Of a stretch of 64,000 bases of DNA, positions 35,270 through 45,289 are shown piece by piece; within the stretch, counting starts at the first letter, position 1, and each line of letters begins with the position of its first letter. The stretch lies in NCBI GenBank assembly GCA_965153355.1, contig OZ231126.1:93620001-93684000 (forward strand). Reading direction: 5' to 3'. The notes under the pieces are model-generated. The model was not told the DNA's origin. It was given only the letters and a program-made list of their open reading frames with translations, and did no database searches. Source of the stretch: Flaccisagitta enflata. Taxonomy: Eukaryota > Chaetognatha > Sagittoidea > Aphragmophora. The position numbers and the translations under genes were made by a program.

Positions 35270-35552
35270 CAGTCACTGGACAAAACACTATAGGTATATA
35301 TATCATACCATTGGCTTTGGTCCAGCATACTGCTTAGAAACAAAATATTGTATGTAATGATCAGTTGCTAAATTTATAGCCGGCTGTAATAGACGAAATA
35401 TTGTACGCAACATCTGGTTATTAGAATTGAAGCCGACTGTAATGCTACAATTTTGAAAAATTACAGCGGGGTTTAATATTGTTTATTAACAGTATATTGG
35501 ATCAAAATCAATAGTATGATAAATATACCTATAGTGTTTTGTCCACTGACTG
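35270..35552. mobile_element. 283-bp Tc1/mariner-like element (TA target)
   Basis: TA then CAGTCACTGGACAAAACACT ... AGTGTTTTGTCCACTGACTG then TA. Inverted ends of about 28 bp with near-symmetrical interior. A longer relative is at 46655-47177. The CAGT... end and TA target are typical of Tc1/mariner non-autonomous elements. Confidence 0.85.
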
Positions 35553-36005
35553 TATAAGGGCGATTTAGATTAAGACAAATATAGCATTAGGAAAACTTGA
35601 AAGGTCTTATAAAGGCTGTCTTGATCATTACAAAATCTTTTAGCACAGCACTTGTGACGATAGATGTTCATAACTCGTGAGCGCAAAAAAAAGAACACAG
35701 AAATACGAATGAGGTCATATGTATACTTGATTAGCAACGCATATCGAAAGAGACAAACACATCAATTGAGACAAGCATTTTGCAGTAAAGCATGAGGTAT
35801 CTTATTAGGAGACAAGTCGAAGTTAAGATACATTCAATGAATAAACAAGGTGCAAAAATGTAAATGCTCGGCTATAAGGCATCATGCCAAGAAATCACGA
35901 AATCAATTGGTCCCTTGAGATGCCTTCTAGCGGAGCGACAAATTTGAACAAAAAAAAGAGGGATAAAGATTTGATGTTAATTGGTGTCCCTCTCAAATCA
36001 AGACA

Positions 36006-38210
36006 TTATAGTTCGCAAATCAAGTACTCCGAATTTCCACAGCGCTTCACGGTCCATCCATTGCGCACATCCCCAACTGTATTTGAATGTCGCATGGCGA
36101 TGCAATAAGGCTCATTGGCTTGCACGTATTTCAGAGGATATCTCAATCGCAGCTTTTCAACGTCACTTGTGGCATACCAAGGCCAGGGGCCGCCACTTCC
36201 ATCATCTATTTGATGATTGTTGGGTGTGTAGACCATTTATAAGCATATTACATGTGTGCAAACACTCGCCTCCGCTGATTAAAAATGCTGATACATTGGG
36301 TTAAAAAATCATCTATATAACTGACCAAAGGTCTTTTAGAAAGACAAACTCTGACCAATCAGTGACCTCACGTACCAGAATAACCGCCGAGATAGAATTG
36401 GTGTCTTCTGATCCATTTTGGGGCTGAGCTCATGAGCGCAGAGAGGGCCACCGTTTCAGCATGTGTCTCCAACACAGCCAGTTTTCCTTTTTTTTTTTTT
36501 AATTTTTTTGGCATTATCCTTAGTCGGCTAGTTGCGGATCAGCGACTCTATATTACGTCCCGTAAAGCGCCCCAAACTTCGACACTGACTCGCACCAATC
36601 TTACTATGGTTGAGGTTTAAAAATATCCCATAGAAAATTTCAGGCCTCTGCAACAGCAGTAACCTTTGTTAGGGTGACCATAAAGTTTCCATAGAAATCT
36701 ACAGCAGAAACAAAATATGCATTATAGAAATATTGATTCCAATGTAAATTCAATACAAACTTCAACCTCACCCTAACAAAGGTTTCTGCTATCTCAGAGG
36801 CCCAAAATTTTGCATGGAAGCCTCAACTGTGGTAAGATTGATGAGAGCCATAGTCGAAGTTTTGGGCGCTTTACGGGACGTACTCTATATGGGGATGTGT
36901 CTGCCCGTCTGTCCATCTGTTTCACCGTTGATCCGCTGGTCAGACCATCCATAAATGCATAATGCTCAAGATGAAAAGTGTTTAAACGTGAATTTTCACT
37001 CCTGCCCACCCGTCCGCAACTGGTACTCGACAATGGCCATGTATTAGGACTTGTTACGTACGTCCTCGCACTTCTATAAGAGGTCATATCCGTTGGTTGG
37101 TCGGTTGGTTAGTTGGTTGGTCGGTTGGTCGTTAACGCAAACGTTTGAAATGCGCAAAACGGCATTCAAACATTCATTCATTCATTCATTCATTCATTCA
37201 TTCATTCATTCATTCATTCATTCATTCATTCATCAAAAACGTTCATTCACAAATTCTTAATCCAGCGAGGCGCACTTATGAAAGATAATTTGATGTAGTT
37301 TTTAGTTGCGTGCACGCGACTTTACAACCCGCTCTGTCCGTCTGTTGGTTGGTTGGTCCGTCTGTCTGTCTGTCGGTCGGTCACACTTAGCTTTTTTTCG
37401 CCGCCCCTGCCCACCCGCACGCGACTAAGGTAGCCGTGTATCCGGCCTTGCTTTACTTAGCGATCAATTCATTGGAATTCTACGATATCACAACAACAAA
37501 AAATCACTGAATCTGGTTGAAAAAAGAATTTTACCTCCTTCTTTGTGGCAAATGCGTCGCGCCTTGGTCCACGTGGTCTTGTAGATGTAGCACAAGTAAT
37601 TCGAATTCCCAAGGCTTCCCAAAGGTACCAGATACGATTTCTTTGAGTCGTAGTTGTAAGCCTCTTATATAGAGTACACACATACATTGATTACATATCA
37701 CGCGGATTAAAAAAAAGACGCACTTTTGAATGGCTAATATTGCTAATAGAACTTAAGATAAGTAGTTAAAATCTTAGACCGTTTGAAAGCCCTTCAAAAG
37801 TACTATCATTTGGCGCCAATCTGGTATTCCTATTTTCTTTTGTTTAGAAACGGCATTAGTTTGTATGACATTGCCCATTTCAGTTTCGCAATCCCTATGT
37901 AAAAAATGCATTTTATCAAAACAGCGCTTCTCTTTGCAGAGCTCTTGCTTCTAACTTGTTTGAGATACAAACCTGGGATTGGTCTAGAATGAAAGATTTT
38001 TTGAAAATCTTCAAAAATAACTCTTTTGAAAATAGTTTGAATTGTTTTTTTGTATCTTTTTTATCAATAAAAAGATAGATGCGTCTTTTTTTATCCGCGT
38101 GGTAATCTTACCGTCACCGCTTTGCGAAGCCTTAAAACCTATTTCAGCCTTCGAAAACAATGCACCGTCCCAAGGCTTTGTAATATAATTACTTTTGGGC
38201 CTTTGCTTCA
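36006..38210 (-). CDS. C-type lectin-like domain protein, 3' exons
   Basis: Minus-strand exons: about 38210-38112 (5' limit uncertain), 37663-37535, 36486-36376, 36205-36006 (stop TAA). The last three join in phase (1, 1), giving a C-type lectin-like domain of about 145 residues. Landmarks: YLCYIYKTTWTKARRICH, the EGGKLAVLE strand-helix turn, WIRRHQFYLGGY at the WIGL position, DDGSGGPWPWY, EPYCIAMR, KRC and YLICEL at the end. The cysteine pairs expected for the fold are present. I see no EPN/QPD or WND sugar/calcium motifs, so classical Ca-dependent sugar binding is doubtful. Donors are good (GTACGTGAG, GTAAAATTC, GTAAGATT). The 36487 acceptor is abnormal (see findings). The 38112 exon keeps phase with the next, but its frame meets a stop at 38235, so it must start later, perhaps after TTTTTGAAG. 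Probably secreted; function unknown. Confidence 0.7.
36519..37045 (-). mobile_element. Family A (A3) element interrupted by a TIR element
   Basis: CTAGTTGCGGATCAGCGACT, break at 36554-36882, then GGGGATGTGTCTGCCCGTCTG, GTTGATCCGCTGGTCAG, CTGCCCACCCGTCCGCAAC. An oligo-T stretch (36487-36510) joins it to the lectin exon at 36486. It lies within an intron of the lectin-like gene. Confidence 0.65.
36554..36882. mobile_element. 329-bp hAT-like element, 8-bp duplication
   Basis: Ends TACGTCCCGTAAAGCGCC and GGCGCTTTACGGGACGTA, inverted, extending through AACTTCGAC. Flanked by CTCTATAT at 36546-36553 and 36883-36890. Further inverted pairs inside (CAATCTTACTATGGTTGAGG / CCTCAACTGTGGTAAGATTG; CCTTTGTTAGGGTGA / TCACCCTAACAAAGG) make it a near-complete foldback. 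Confidence 0.85.
37060..37255 (-). mobile_element. Family A-like fragment with (ATTC)n core
   Basis: GTCCTCGCACTTCTATAAGAGG, GGTTGGTTGGTCGGTTGG core and AACGCAAACG lead into an (ATTC)n run at about 37168-37232. The combination recurs around 56190-56400 (GCGTCCATTGGTCGGTC, then ATTC units). Confidence 0.55.
37297..37452 (-). mobile_element. Family A element, chimeric A2/A1
   Basis: Left end TTTTTAGTTGCGTGCACGCG and TTTACAACCCGCTCTG is A2-like. After ACACTTAGCTTTTTTTCGCC it passes directly to the A1 right end (CCCACCCGCACGCGAC, GTATCCGGCCTTG). The join suggests template switching or unequal exchange between subfamilies. Confidence 0.7.
37698..38102. mobile_element. 405-bp TIR element filling an intron of the lectin-like gene
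   Basis: TA (37696-37697), then TCACGCGGATTAAAAAAAAG ... CTTTTTTTATCCGCGTGG, then TA (38103-38104). Inverted ends of about 23 bp, including GACGCA / TGCGTC. It starts 10 bp inside the intron from the donor at 38111. Confidence 0.75.
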
Positions 38211-38334
38211 AAAATCCGGAAGTTTTTATCAATTATCTATAAAAAAAAATATCATTTGCATCTTTTCTTTTTCTTTTTCTTTTTCTTTTTTTTTTTTTTT
38301 TTTTTTTTTTAGTTATTCTAGCAATTTGGTGATT

Positions 38335-38520
38335 GCTCCTAATGGGAGTTGCGTACACGCGGATGCCGTCTGTCTATCAAACGGTTGGTTCATCTGTCCA
38401 TTCTGCTTCAAAAGTGTTTCAATTGAGAGAATTTTTTTCGCAATACTGCCACTGCGCAAACCAACAAGGCCGAATACACGGCTACCAAGTCACAATCGTA
38501 TGGGCAGGGCAGTAATAACT
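38335..38520. mobile_element. Degenerate A fragments
   Basis: A left end (GTTGCGTACACGCGGATG, GTCTGTCTATC) and, separately, an A1 head (ACAAGGCCGAATACACGGC, ATGGGCAGGGCAGTAAT) with little core. Then a TATAC-rich tract at 38518-38560. Confidence 0.5.
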
Positions 38521-38571
38521 ATAACTATACTATATTATACTATACTATAACTATATTAGTCATCTAGAGAT

Positions 38572-38645
38572 TGCACGAGGTCAGCGGTCCCCGATGCCCT
38601 GCTTGAGGTGATCAAGGGAAGAAGTAAATTGAGAGCAGGACAGTG
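38572..38645 (-). mobile_element. Family B head fragment
   Basis: CACGAGGTCAGCGGTCCCCG, GCCCTGCTTGAGG, AATTGAGAGCAGGACAGTGC. Truncated copy of the B 3' segment. Confidence 0.6.
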
Positions 38646-38855
38646 CACAGAGATCCGCAAGCATATCATACAGGATAAGAATATAAGCCGGTACCTTTGG
38701 ATGATAGCTAGGGTATAAAAATGTCCTTTGGTATGTTTAGATCACATCTATATAGGGTTTTGCCTTCGCGCTGATTCACCTGAGGACATTTTTTGCTCAG
38801 GAAGTCAGTAGGTTCACTATCTTGAAGGCGCGGAATTGACAAAAAAAATTTCAAA

Positions 38856-39090
38856 TTTACAACCTGCTCTCTCCGTTGGTCGGTCGGTCTGTCCGTCGGT
38901 CACGCTTAGCTTTTTTCCGTCGTTTCACGTTATTCTAAGTCATTTTAAGTTATTCAAAGTCATTTCAAGTCAATTTACATTTAGTCTTTTGGTTTATTGG
39001 TCTTTTGGTCTTATAGTCTTTTGGTCTTTTAGTCTATTAGTCTTATGGTCTGAACAACCGCACGCGACTGTAAGGTGTTGGCCTTGTTTT
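38856..39090 (-). mobile_element. Family A (A2) element
   Basis: TTTACAACCTGCTCTCTCCG, GGTCGGTCGGTCTGTCCG, TCATTTTAAGTTATTCAAAG core, GGTCTTTTGGTC units, CGCACGCGACTGTAAGG, TTGGCCTTGTTTTT. The terminal palindrome is missing. Confidence 0.8.
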
Positions 39091-39198
39091 TACAGGTCCT
39101 TCAAATCTGGGAGCAGGGTTACCAAATTTTACACAAGTCATATTCAACCCACCCCAAAGTTTTCCCAAAAAGTTTGCGTCCTCCCTTATGTTCTTAGT

Positions 39199-40508
39199 AC
39201 CAGTAATGGCGGCTGTCGCCGTGAGGTTAGAAGTCGTAAGCATCGATCGCTTTTCACCAAGGTATTGTCTTCAGTCACTGCAAATCTTTTTGATTTGTTA
39301 GACCAAATCAAGAGCAATTGATGTATTGATTGCACTGAAAATTAGAGAAAAATAGGGTTGAGCAAAATGAGCCAGATGAGCTAAAATGATCAAAATCACT
39401 CAACCAGACAACCATCTGTGCTCACTGACATGCTTTCTTGTATTTGCATGCTCACATCAAAATATCTATCTATTTATCTTATTAAAAATCAGAAGAAAAA
39501 AAAGACAGCAGATGAGCAGTTATGTTCACTGACATGCTTTTTGGGCAGCGGCCCCAAAGGGCCGATGTCCTGTAGAACACAGGGGGGAATTTCCATACGT
39601 CCGTCCGTCCTTCCGTCCGTCCCCCCCCCCCGTTGGCCTCAAATTTGCCCTCCCAGCCCTCAATTTAGCCCCCCAGGCCTCAAATCAGCTTTCCAGGCTT
39701 CAGATCAGCCCCCCACCTCAAATCTGACCTCCAGACCTCAAATCTGCCTTCCAGACCCTCAATTAGCCCTCCAAGCATAAAATCAGCCCTCCATGGCTTA
39801 AATTTGCCCTCCAAACCTCAGATCGGCTCTCCAAGCCTTAATTATGCCCTTCAGCCTTCAAATATGCCTTCAGCGGCCTAAATCAGTCATCCAAGGCCTG
39901 AAATATGCCCCCTCAGGACGTATGGAAATTCCCCCCTGTGTTCTACAGGACATCGGCCCTTTGGGGCCGCTGCCCTGCTCTCACTCCACTTCTTCACTGG
40001 ATCACTCCCAGCAGGGCATCGGGTACCGCTGACCATGTGCGATCCTTGGATGACTAGTTTGTATCTGCTTGCTTAAACATGTATCAAAATACTTATTCAT
40101 TTATTGCATTAAGAAACAGAAAAAAAAGACTGAGCTAAATGAGCTAGTTTGCTCAAAAACACACTCACAGATGAGCAGCTATGCTCATAAACATGTTTTC
40201 TTGTATTTGCATGCTTAAACAAGCATAGATGCACTCCTTTATTGACCCGACTTAAAATCAAAATGAATCAAAAAATTTTTTTCATAAATAGAATTTCAAA
40301 AAATCATAACACAAAAGATATTTGTCATATAGCATTTTACTTGGTGCCAAATGAAAGAAAATTATCAAATTTACTTACCCAATCAATTTCGTCTGAGGGT
40401 GCAATCAGCCCTACGCAATCCAAAACTTCCTAATACAAAAATGAAAACCATGTTTCTCTCAAATATGTCAAAAAGTTGAGGAATAACTTCGACTTTTTTC
40501 CCGATCAT
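39199..40508 (+). mobile_element. Family H element, copy 1, filled with a B element
   Basis: ACCAGTAATGGCGGCTGTCG, GTCGTAAGCATCGATCGC, then ACTGACATGC / GAGCTAAATGAGC repeated units, ending CTTCGACTTTTTTCCCGATC. Copy 2 at 54446-55288 has the same order. Here the body is interrupted by B at 39543-40057; without it the lengths agree (about 795 versus 843 bp). The hairpin-like GGCGGCTGTCGCC start and the TCGACTTTTTTCC end relate it to family G. Confidence 0.8.
39543..40057 (+). mobile_element. Family B element, best full-length copy
   Basis: The 5' arm GGGCAGCGGCCCCAAAGGGC continues through GATGTCCTGTAGAACACAGG and GGAATTTCCATACGTCC. Then come (CCGT)n, oligo-C and a CCTCAAATCTGCCCTCC minisatellite (39637-39910). 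The inverted arm is almost perfect over about 60 bp, ending GGGGCCGCTGCCC. The 3' segment CTCTCACTCCACTTC, GGGCATCGGGTACCGCTG ends with small hairpin ATCCTTGGAT and GACTAG. It is inserted within the T run of family H. Confidence 0.9.
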
Positions 40509-40732
40509 TTTTTATGTATAGAACAATAAAAAATGAAATCAAATAACCATTTTTGGCAACATTTAATTTTGAGCGAAGTAGTTAACTTCAAGGAGGAAAA
40601 TCAGGCTTTGGATGAGCTAGGGCGCAAGTAAAACCATATTTTGAGTAAGCAACTCTACCAGTTTCTGCCCTTGTAGGTCCAAAGTATCAGCGTTATTTTT
40701 CTTGTCCTGAGGTGGAGTGCTCTCAGAACATA

Positions 40733-41115
40733 GTGCAGTGGCCCCAAAGGGTCGATGTCCAGTAGGACAAATGGGTGAATTTCCAGACGCTCTAAAGGGC
40801 CATATTTCAGGCCTCAGATGACTGATTTAGGTCGTTGAAAGCGGATTTGATTGCAAGAGGGCAGATTAGAGACCTGGAGATCTGATTCGAGGTCTGGGAG
40901 GCAGATTCAGGGCCTGGAGGGCAGGCTTGAGGCCTGGAGTGCTTAATTGAGGCCTGGGAGGACTAATTTGAGGGCTTGGAGGGCATAAATCAGGCCTGAG
41001 TTTATTTGCCCTGAGGTTTCCATAAAAGACTACGCCGAAAAATCTATGTGCGACGGACCAACCGATTGATGGACTGACCGACCGACAGACAAAGTGGGTT
41101 ACAGAGTGCACGTGA
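40733..41115 (+). mobile_element. Truncated B element fused to an A1 tail
   Basis: GCAGTGGCCCCAAAGGGTCG, GATGTCCAGTAGGACAAATG, a GGCCTGGAGGGCAG minisatellite (40800-41000), then a break at GGTTTCCATAAA. The sequence then turns into an A1 tail (GACGGACCAACCG, GACCGACCGACAGACAAAG, GCACGTGACTAGAAA). Confidence 0.6.
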
Positions 41116-41185
41116 CTAGAAATTGGCTTCTGTCCAGCCACACATGATAACGGCTTTTGTGTATCCAGCCAGGTTCATCTCTTAC

Positions 41186-41249
41186 CTTGTCCTAGGAGGA
41201 GGCACATTAACAAGTAAAAAAGAAAACAGAAACGAGCTGGATAACTCAT
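41186..41249 (-). CDS. Candidate signal-peptide exon, possibly exon 1 of the lectin-like gene
   Basis: The minus-strand ATG at 41249 opens 21 codons with a strongly hydrophobic core (PARFCFLFYLLMCLLLGQ) and then a good donor GTAAGAGATG. About 90 bases upstream are a TATAT (41358-41354) and an initiator-like TCAGTC (41339-41334). The exon ends in phase 1. I found no exon with the matching phase that joins it to the 38112 exon, so the link to the lectin-like gene is inference from strand and position. It could begin another secreted protein. Confidence 0.45.
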
Positions 41250-41620
41250 TGTGAGCAGCAGCCGTGAAACAGAAATAGTGAATTCGGTTTTAGCACAACA
41301 TTCAATCCAATGGCCGAAAAACCGAGGTTCAAGGACTGACCCGAATTAATGTGATATACATAATGTGGACTTTTGATATTTCCTTCCTGTCTTGATAAAA
41401 CTCAACACAAGGGCCAGTAAGGCAGGTTAGTGAATTCAGGGTTTTCCAGCTATGTTTGCCGATAACATCGGCATAACTTCTTCCTGAACGTTCATTGAAG
41501 AATGTTCTGTCAAGTTTATTACTTTAAAGGACAGTGTAAATATAAATGAGCTTTTAGTCGTCAACAAAACATTGACAGTCACAAACAACAATCGCTAAAA
41601 AACTAAGCTACTAAGAGCTA

Positions 41621-42238
41621 CAGTACCTTACGAGCAAACCCGACTAAAACTGGAGGATTAATTTTTGTTACTTTAATTTCATTTCCCAAACTTCATTTTT
41701 TATATCTAACTTAATTAAAAGATACTTAATTCCTTGAACATATTTAGCTGTCAAAAAGAATAACTCGTGAAATCAAAGTGCATGAAGACATCAATATGGA
41801 GTGTTCTAACCCAGACCATTGAATTCAGCAGAAAATTTTATCCATCCTAAAGTACAAGAGCAGCTCAATCAGACAATCATTTCAGATTTTACAGTTATTT
41901 TAAGTTTTTAAGGACAATTGTTTCAAAATAATTTAGGACAATTGTCCTTAAAAATTTTAAATGGCCATAGAATCTAAAATAATTGTCTGATTTAGTTGTT
42001 CATGTAATCTAGGATAAGTAAAATTATCTGCTGAATCCAATGGCCTGGGTAAGAACACTCCATATTGATGTCTTCATGCACTTTGATTTCACGAGCTATT
42101 ATTTCTGACAGCTAAATATGTTCAAGGAATTAAGTATCTTTTAATTAACTTAGATACAAAAAATGAAGTTTTGAAAATAAAATTAAAGTAACAAAAATTA
42201 ATCTTCCAGTTTTAGCCGGTTTTGCTTGGAAGGTACTG
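41621..42238. mobile_element. 618-bp palindromic TA element (copy 1)
   Basis: CAGTACCTTACGAGCAAACC ... GGTTTTGCTTGGAAGGTACTG after TA (41619-41620). Nearly the whole element is an inverted repeat, with its centre at the paired GGACAATTGTCC-type blocks near 41910-41960. Copy 2 at 47947-48523. Confidence 0.85.
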
Positions 42239-42505
42239 TGCGAATCTAAAGTTCAGAGATGAGCACCATTTTGAACTTTCTTTCGTTGTTCAACCAAACC
42301 AAGTATACAGCATGATTTGTGTGACAGGCGGAACACTGGATGGACTGACAGATGGATTGACTAACTGATTGAGATTGAAATCAATAGGGACGCGTTCATT
42401 CGGACATTTTAAATCTACACAATTTGTATGTCCGAGGAGGTATCTAATAATACGTGTCTCACTCTCAGTCAGGGTAGGCATTGGAAGTGAAACGTTTTTT
42501 GCCAT

Positions 42506-42689
42506 TTTTTAGTTGTGTGCTATTCAATAACCCACTGTGACAGTTGGTTGGTCTGTCAATTGGTCCATAGGTTGAAAACACTTTACTTTCTCAACGTTTA
42601 CAGGCGATTTTGGCATCACTGCTCCTGCCCAAATATTTGAATGGAATGCCCATCCATACACAACTTGGGTAGGTGTGTATCAAACCTTG
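42506..42689 (-). mobile_element. Family A (A1) element, decayed
   Basis: TTTTTAGTTGTGTGCTATTC, GTTGGTTGGTCTGTC, GGCATCACTGCTCCTGCCC, CAACTTGGGTAGGTGTGTAT, AAACCTT. Confidence 0.65.
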
Positions 42690-42697
42690 CTAATTGT

Positions 42698-42789
42698 GAA
42701 TTTAATGTATGACGCAATGCGTCAAAACCAATGGGAGTTAAATATCTCAGATGTCATGCAGCAGATCTCTACAGATCACAATGTTAGGT
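42698..42789 (+). CDS. Possible exon fragment of unknown protein
   Basis: A 29-codon open stretch (NLMYDAMRQNQW, NISDVMQQISTD) with coding-like composition ends at a good donor (TTAG then GTGGGTATT). Its 5' side is replaced by a family A element, so no acceptor is visible. Possible truncated exon. Phase does not match the helicase exon downstream. No family recognised. Confidence 0.25.
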
Positions 42790-43113
42790 GGGTATTCTAA
42801 GCACAGTTCAAACCCATGCCGATTTTCACTCTCGGTGGCTATTAAGGGTTCGCTAGATTTTTTAAAAGACATAAGAACGTATCATTGATTTATCTATAAC
42901 TCAGTTGTAAATGTAGACAAACAACTTCTTTCAATCTAGTGTAAAAAGAATACGGCTTCCCGAAAGGACACACTGGTAATTGGTATTAGTTCCTAATAAT
43001 TTTTATAAATTAACCATTCTTTTTTTTTTTTTTTTTCTTATTTATCCTTTCTTATTTTTTTTTCTTTCTTTCTTTGGTTTTTCTTTCTTCTTTTACTCTT
43101 TCTTCCTTTTTAG

Positions 43114-43360
43114 TCGTGTGCACGCGACTCGACACCTTGCTCTGTCGGTCCGTCGGTCCGTCCGTTGGTCCGTCCGTAACATTTTTAACATTTTTAACAT
43201 TTTTAAAATTTTTAACATTTTACCTTTTTTAACCTTTTTCTTTACATTTTTTAACATTTCTAAACATATTTTAACATTCTTTGACAGTTATTAACATTTT
43301 TTAACATTCTTAACATTTAAACATGTTTTTGCTCTTTTGTTTGTCATTTCTAGACGCACG
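43114..43360 (-). mobile_element. Family A element with TTTTTAACAT core
   Basis: TTTTTAGTCGTGTGCACGCG, GTCGGTCCGTCGGTCCG, then an ACATTTTTA-unit array (43180-43320), and ACGCACGCGACTC before a (CT)n run. Another private core. Confidence 0.7.

Positions 43361-43363
<3 letters not shown>

Positions 43364-43424
<61 letters not shown>
43364..43424. repeat. (CT)n array
   Basis: Pure CT directly after the A element. Confidence 0.9.
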
Positions 43425-43428
<4 letters not shown>

Positions 43429-43469
43429 CTTTTTCTTTCTTTCCCTCTTTCTTTCTCTCTTTCGTTCCT

Positions 43470-43730
43470 CCTAATTTCAGGCCTGAGAGGGCTTATTTCA
43501 GGTCTGAAAGGGCCAATCACACGAGCGAGAAGGATGATTTAAGGGTAGAGGTTTCGGACATGGCCTGGGAGGGCTAATTCCATGTCCATGAGGACTGAGT
43601 TCAGACTTGACATGTCTAAAACCTGACAGGTCTGATTTTAGGAGTCGTAGGCCAACGGACGAACAGACGGGCCAACCGATTGACGGTCAAAGTCTCTGAT
43701 AGAGTCGCGAGTCCGCGTTTAAAAATACTT
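43470..43730. mobile_element. B-type minisatellite and A3 tail fragment
   Basis: GGCCTGAGAGGGCTTATTTC-type units (43480-43650) without recognisable B arms. Then GGACGAACAGACGGGCC, AAGTCTCTGATAGAGTCGCG, the right end of an A3-type copy. Confidence 0.5.
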
Positions 43731-43894
43731 CACCACTTCATTGAGATTGTGGTCGTTTTGACAAAACAAAAGGCCATTTTATCAGCCTCCAGAGGCTTGC
43801 TGGGCCTGGTAGGTGTAATTGGTTCCGCCAAATGTACATCGCAATTCGCAATAATTTCTTCCTCAATATGAACTGTGAATGGCTCGAGCTCGTA
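43730..43894 (-). CDS. Possible terminal exon of unknown protein
   Basis: Minus strand: acceptor-like CTAATATTAG, then 54 uninterrupted codons (YELEPFTVHIEEEIIANCDV, EPITPTRPSKPLEADKM, ISMKW) and TGA directly before the A3 element. GGTGAAGT at the end could alternatively be a donor. Composition is less AT-rich than the flanks. No family recognised, and upstream exons were not found. Confidence 0.3.
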   Translation of the reverse strand, partial: YELEPFTVHIEEEIIANCDVHLAEPITPTRPSKPLEADKMAFCFVKTTTISMKW

Positions 43895-43917
43895 CTAATA
43901 TTAGTCTCAAATTCTTA

Positions 43918-44289
43918 GGGGCCTAAGCTCATGTAAAACGTTAGAACCGCGCAAAACCGCCGACTTTGGCGTCTTTCTTTAGTCTTTACAGCAGATTTCC
44001 AAATAAAGATGACATCGCAGACTGAAAAGTGGGGTCTAACAGTGATTTTACCCTAATTCAATGTGTTACTACAAGCACAAAGGCCTCTAACACTGACCGC
44101 GATTAATACGTCTTTGGTGGGCAAAGAAGTGTGTTCAACTTTACAACGGTTCAGAATTGAGATTTTTGGCTCGTACGTCGAGAAGCATGACGTCAGCTAG
44201 TATTTCAAATTTCAGGACAATCGCATCAATATTTTAGAAGTTACAGCCTTTTCATACTTAAAAAGTAAAAGAGAAAAGCGACGTTCTTT
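43918..44289. other. Unique sequence
   Basis: No gene. Includes a small A3-like remnant (CGCGCAAAACCGCCGACTTT) that reappears near 56245. Confidence 0.4.
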
Positions 44290-44720
44290 TTTTCTGTTTT
44301 TTCTTTGAACTCGTCCCCGATCAATTTTTAAATTCTTTTTGAAAAAAGTAAGGTTACAGGATTTTGGATATAGGCGAATTAAACAATTTCCTATCGATTG
44401 CACCTCACTTTTAAAAACCATTTTTCAAAAAAATATTTTGTGATTTTTTTTTCAATCCCTGACGCGCGACACAAAAATTTTCAATGTTTTTTGAAAAAAA
44501 AATGAAAATATAAGTTTGGATCTAGGCAAATCAAACAATTCCCTATTGATAGCACCCCACTTATAAAAACCATTTTTTAAAAAAATATTTTGTAATTTTT
44601 TTTTCTAAGTCGTGCGACACAAAAATTTTGTAAGTTTTTTATAAAAAAGTGAAAATACAAGATTTTGGATCTAGGCAAATCAAACAATTTCCTATTGATT
44701 GCACCCCACTTTTTTTCAAA
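44290..44720. repeat. About 118-bp tandem repeat, three units
   Basis: Units contain GATCTAGGCAAATCAAACAA, TTCCTATTGATTGCACCCC, AAAAACCATTTTT and CGACACAAAAATTTT. Roughly three diverged copies. Confidence 0.65.
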
Positions 44721-45289
44721 AAAAAAAAAAATTCAATAAGGGCTTTTTTGGGAGCCCTTAGGGACCCCTAAATAGAAAATAATGATGTTTAGTTAAAGCC
44801 GACGGCGAGAGAAATCGAATCTCCGTCAAACAAAACCAAGAACACCTAGATCAGTGGTGATTTGCGCCTTCAATGACTCTCAACACTTCAGGGGGCGAGT
44901 TTTTTTCAAAACGAGATGCGCATTCAGCCTTAGAAATTTTTAGTTGTTGCTCGTTCCCTATCTTTGGTCATCAAAGTTTTTAAAGAACACATTTCTGCCT
45001 CTTCCGCCAAAAATCTACAATCTCTTTGTTTTCAAAGTCTCACCACTCTAATCTCTAGCTATCGCCAATTCTCAGCAATCCTAAACCTTCCCAAGTCCCC
45101 CTTTCTCATTTGCTTCGTCCATCTCAATACCAATGAGCTTCTAACGCACACCTCCATGCCGTCATCAAACATATCCGGTGCCTTATAAGCGATGCAAACC
45201 ACATACAACGAGTCACAGTGGGCTTTTTTGGGCAAACCTTTCTCAAAACCTCCAGAAGCTTCTAACCTAATTTTTTTTGCACAGTTGAA
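44721..45289. other. Unique stretch with unassigned open frames
   Basis: A 74-codon plus-strand frame (44964-45188) and an 87-codon minus-strand frame (45322-45059) overlap here. Neither shows a domain, and neither has clear splice or promoter context. I do not call a gene. Confidence 0.35.

Noticed and set aside
42290-42505. 71-codon minus-strand frame with TESETRIIRYLLGH
   Set aside because: Its second half is made of A-type GACTGACAGATGG core sequence, and no splice sites or domain are visible.
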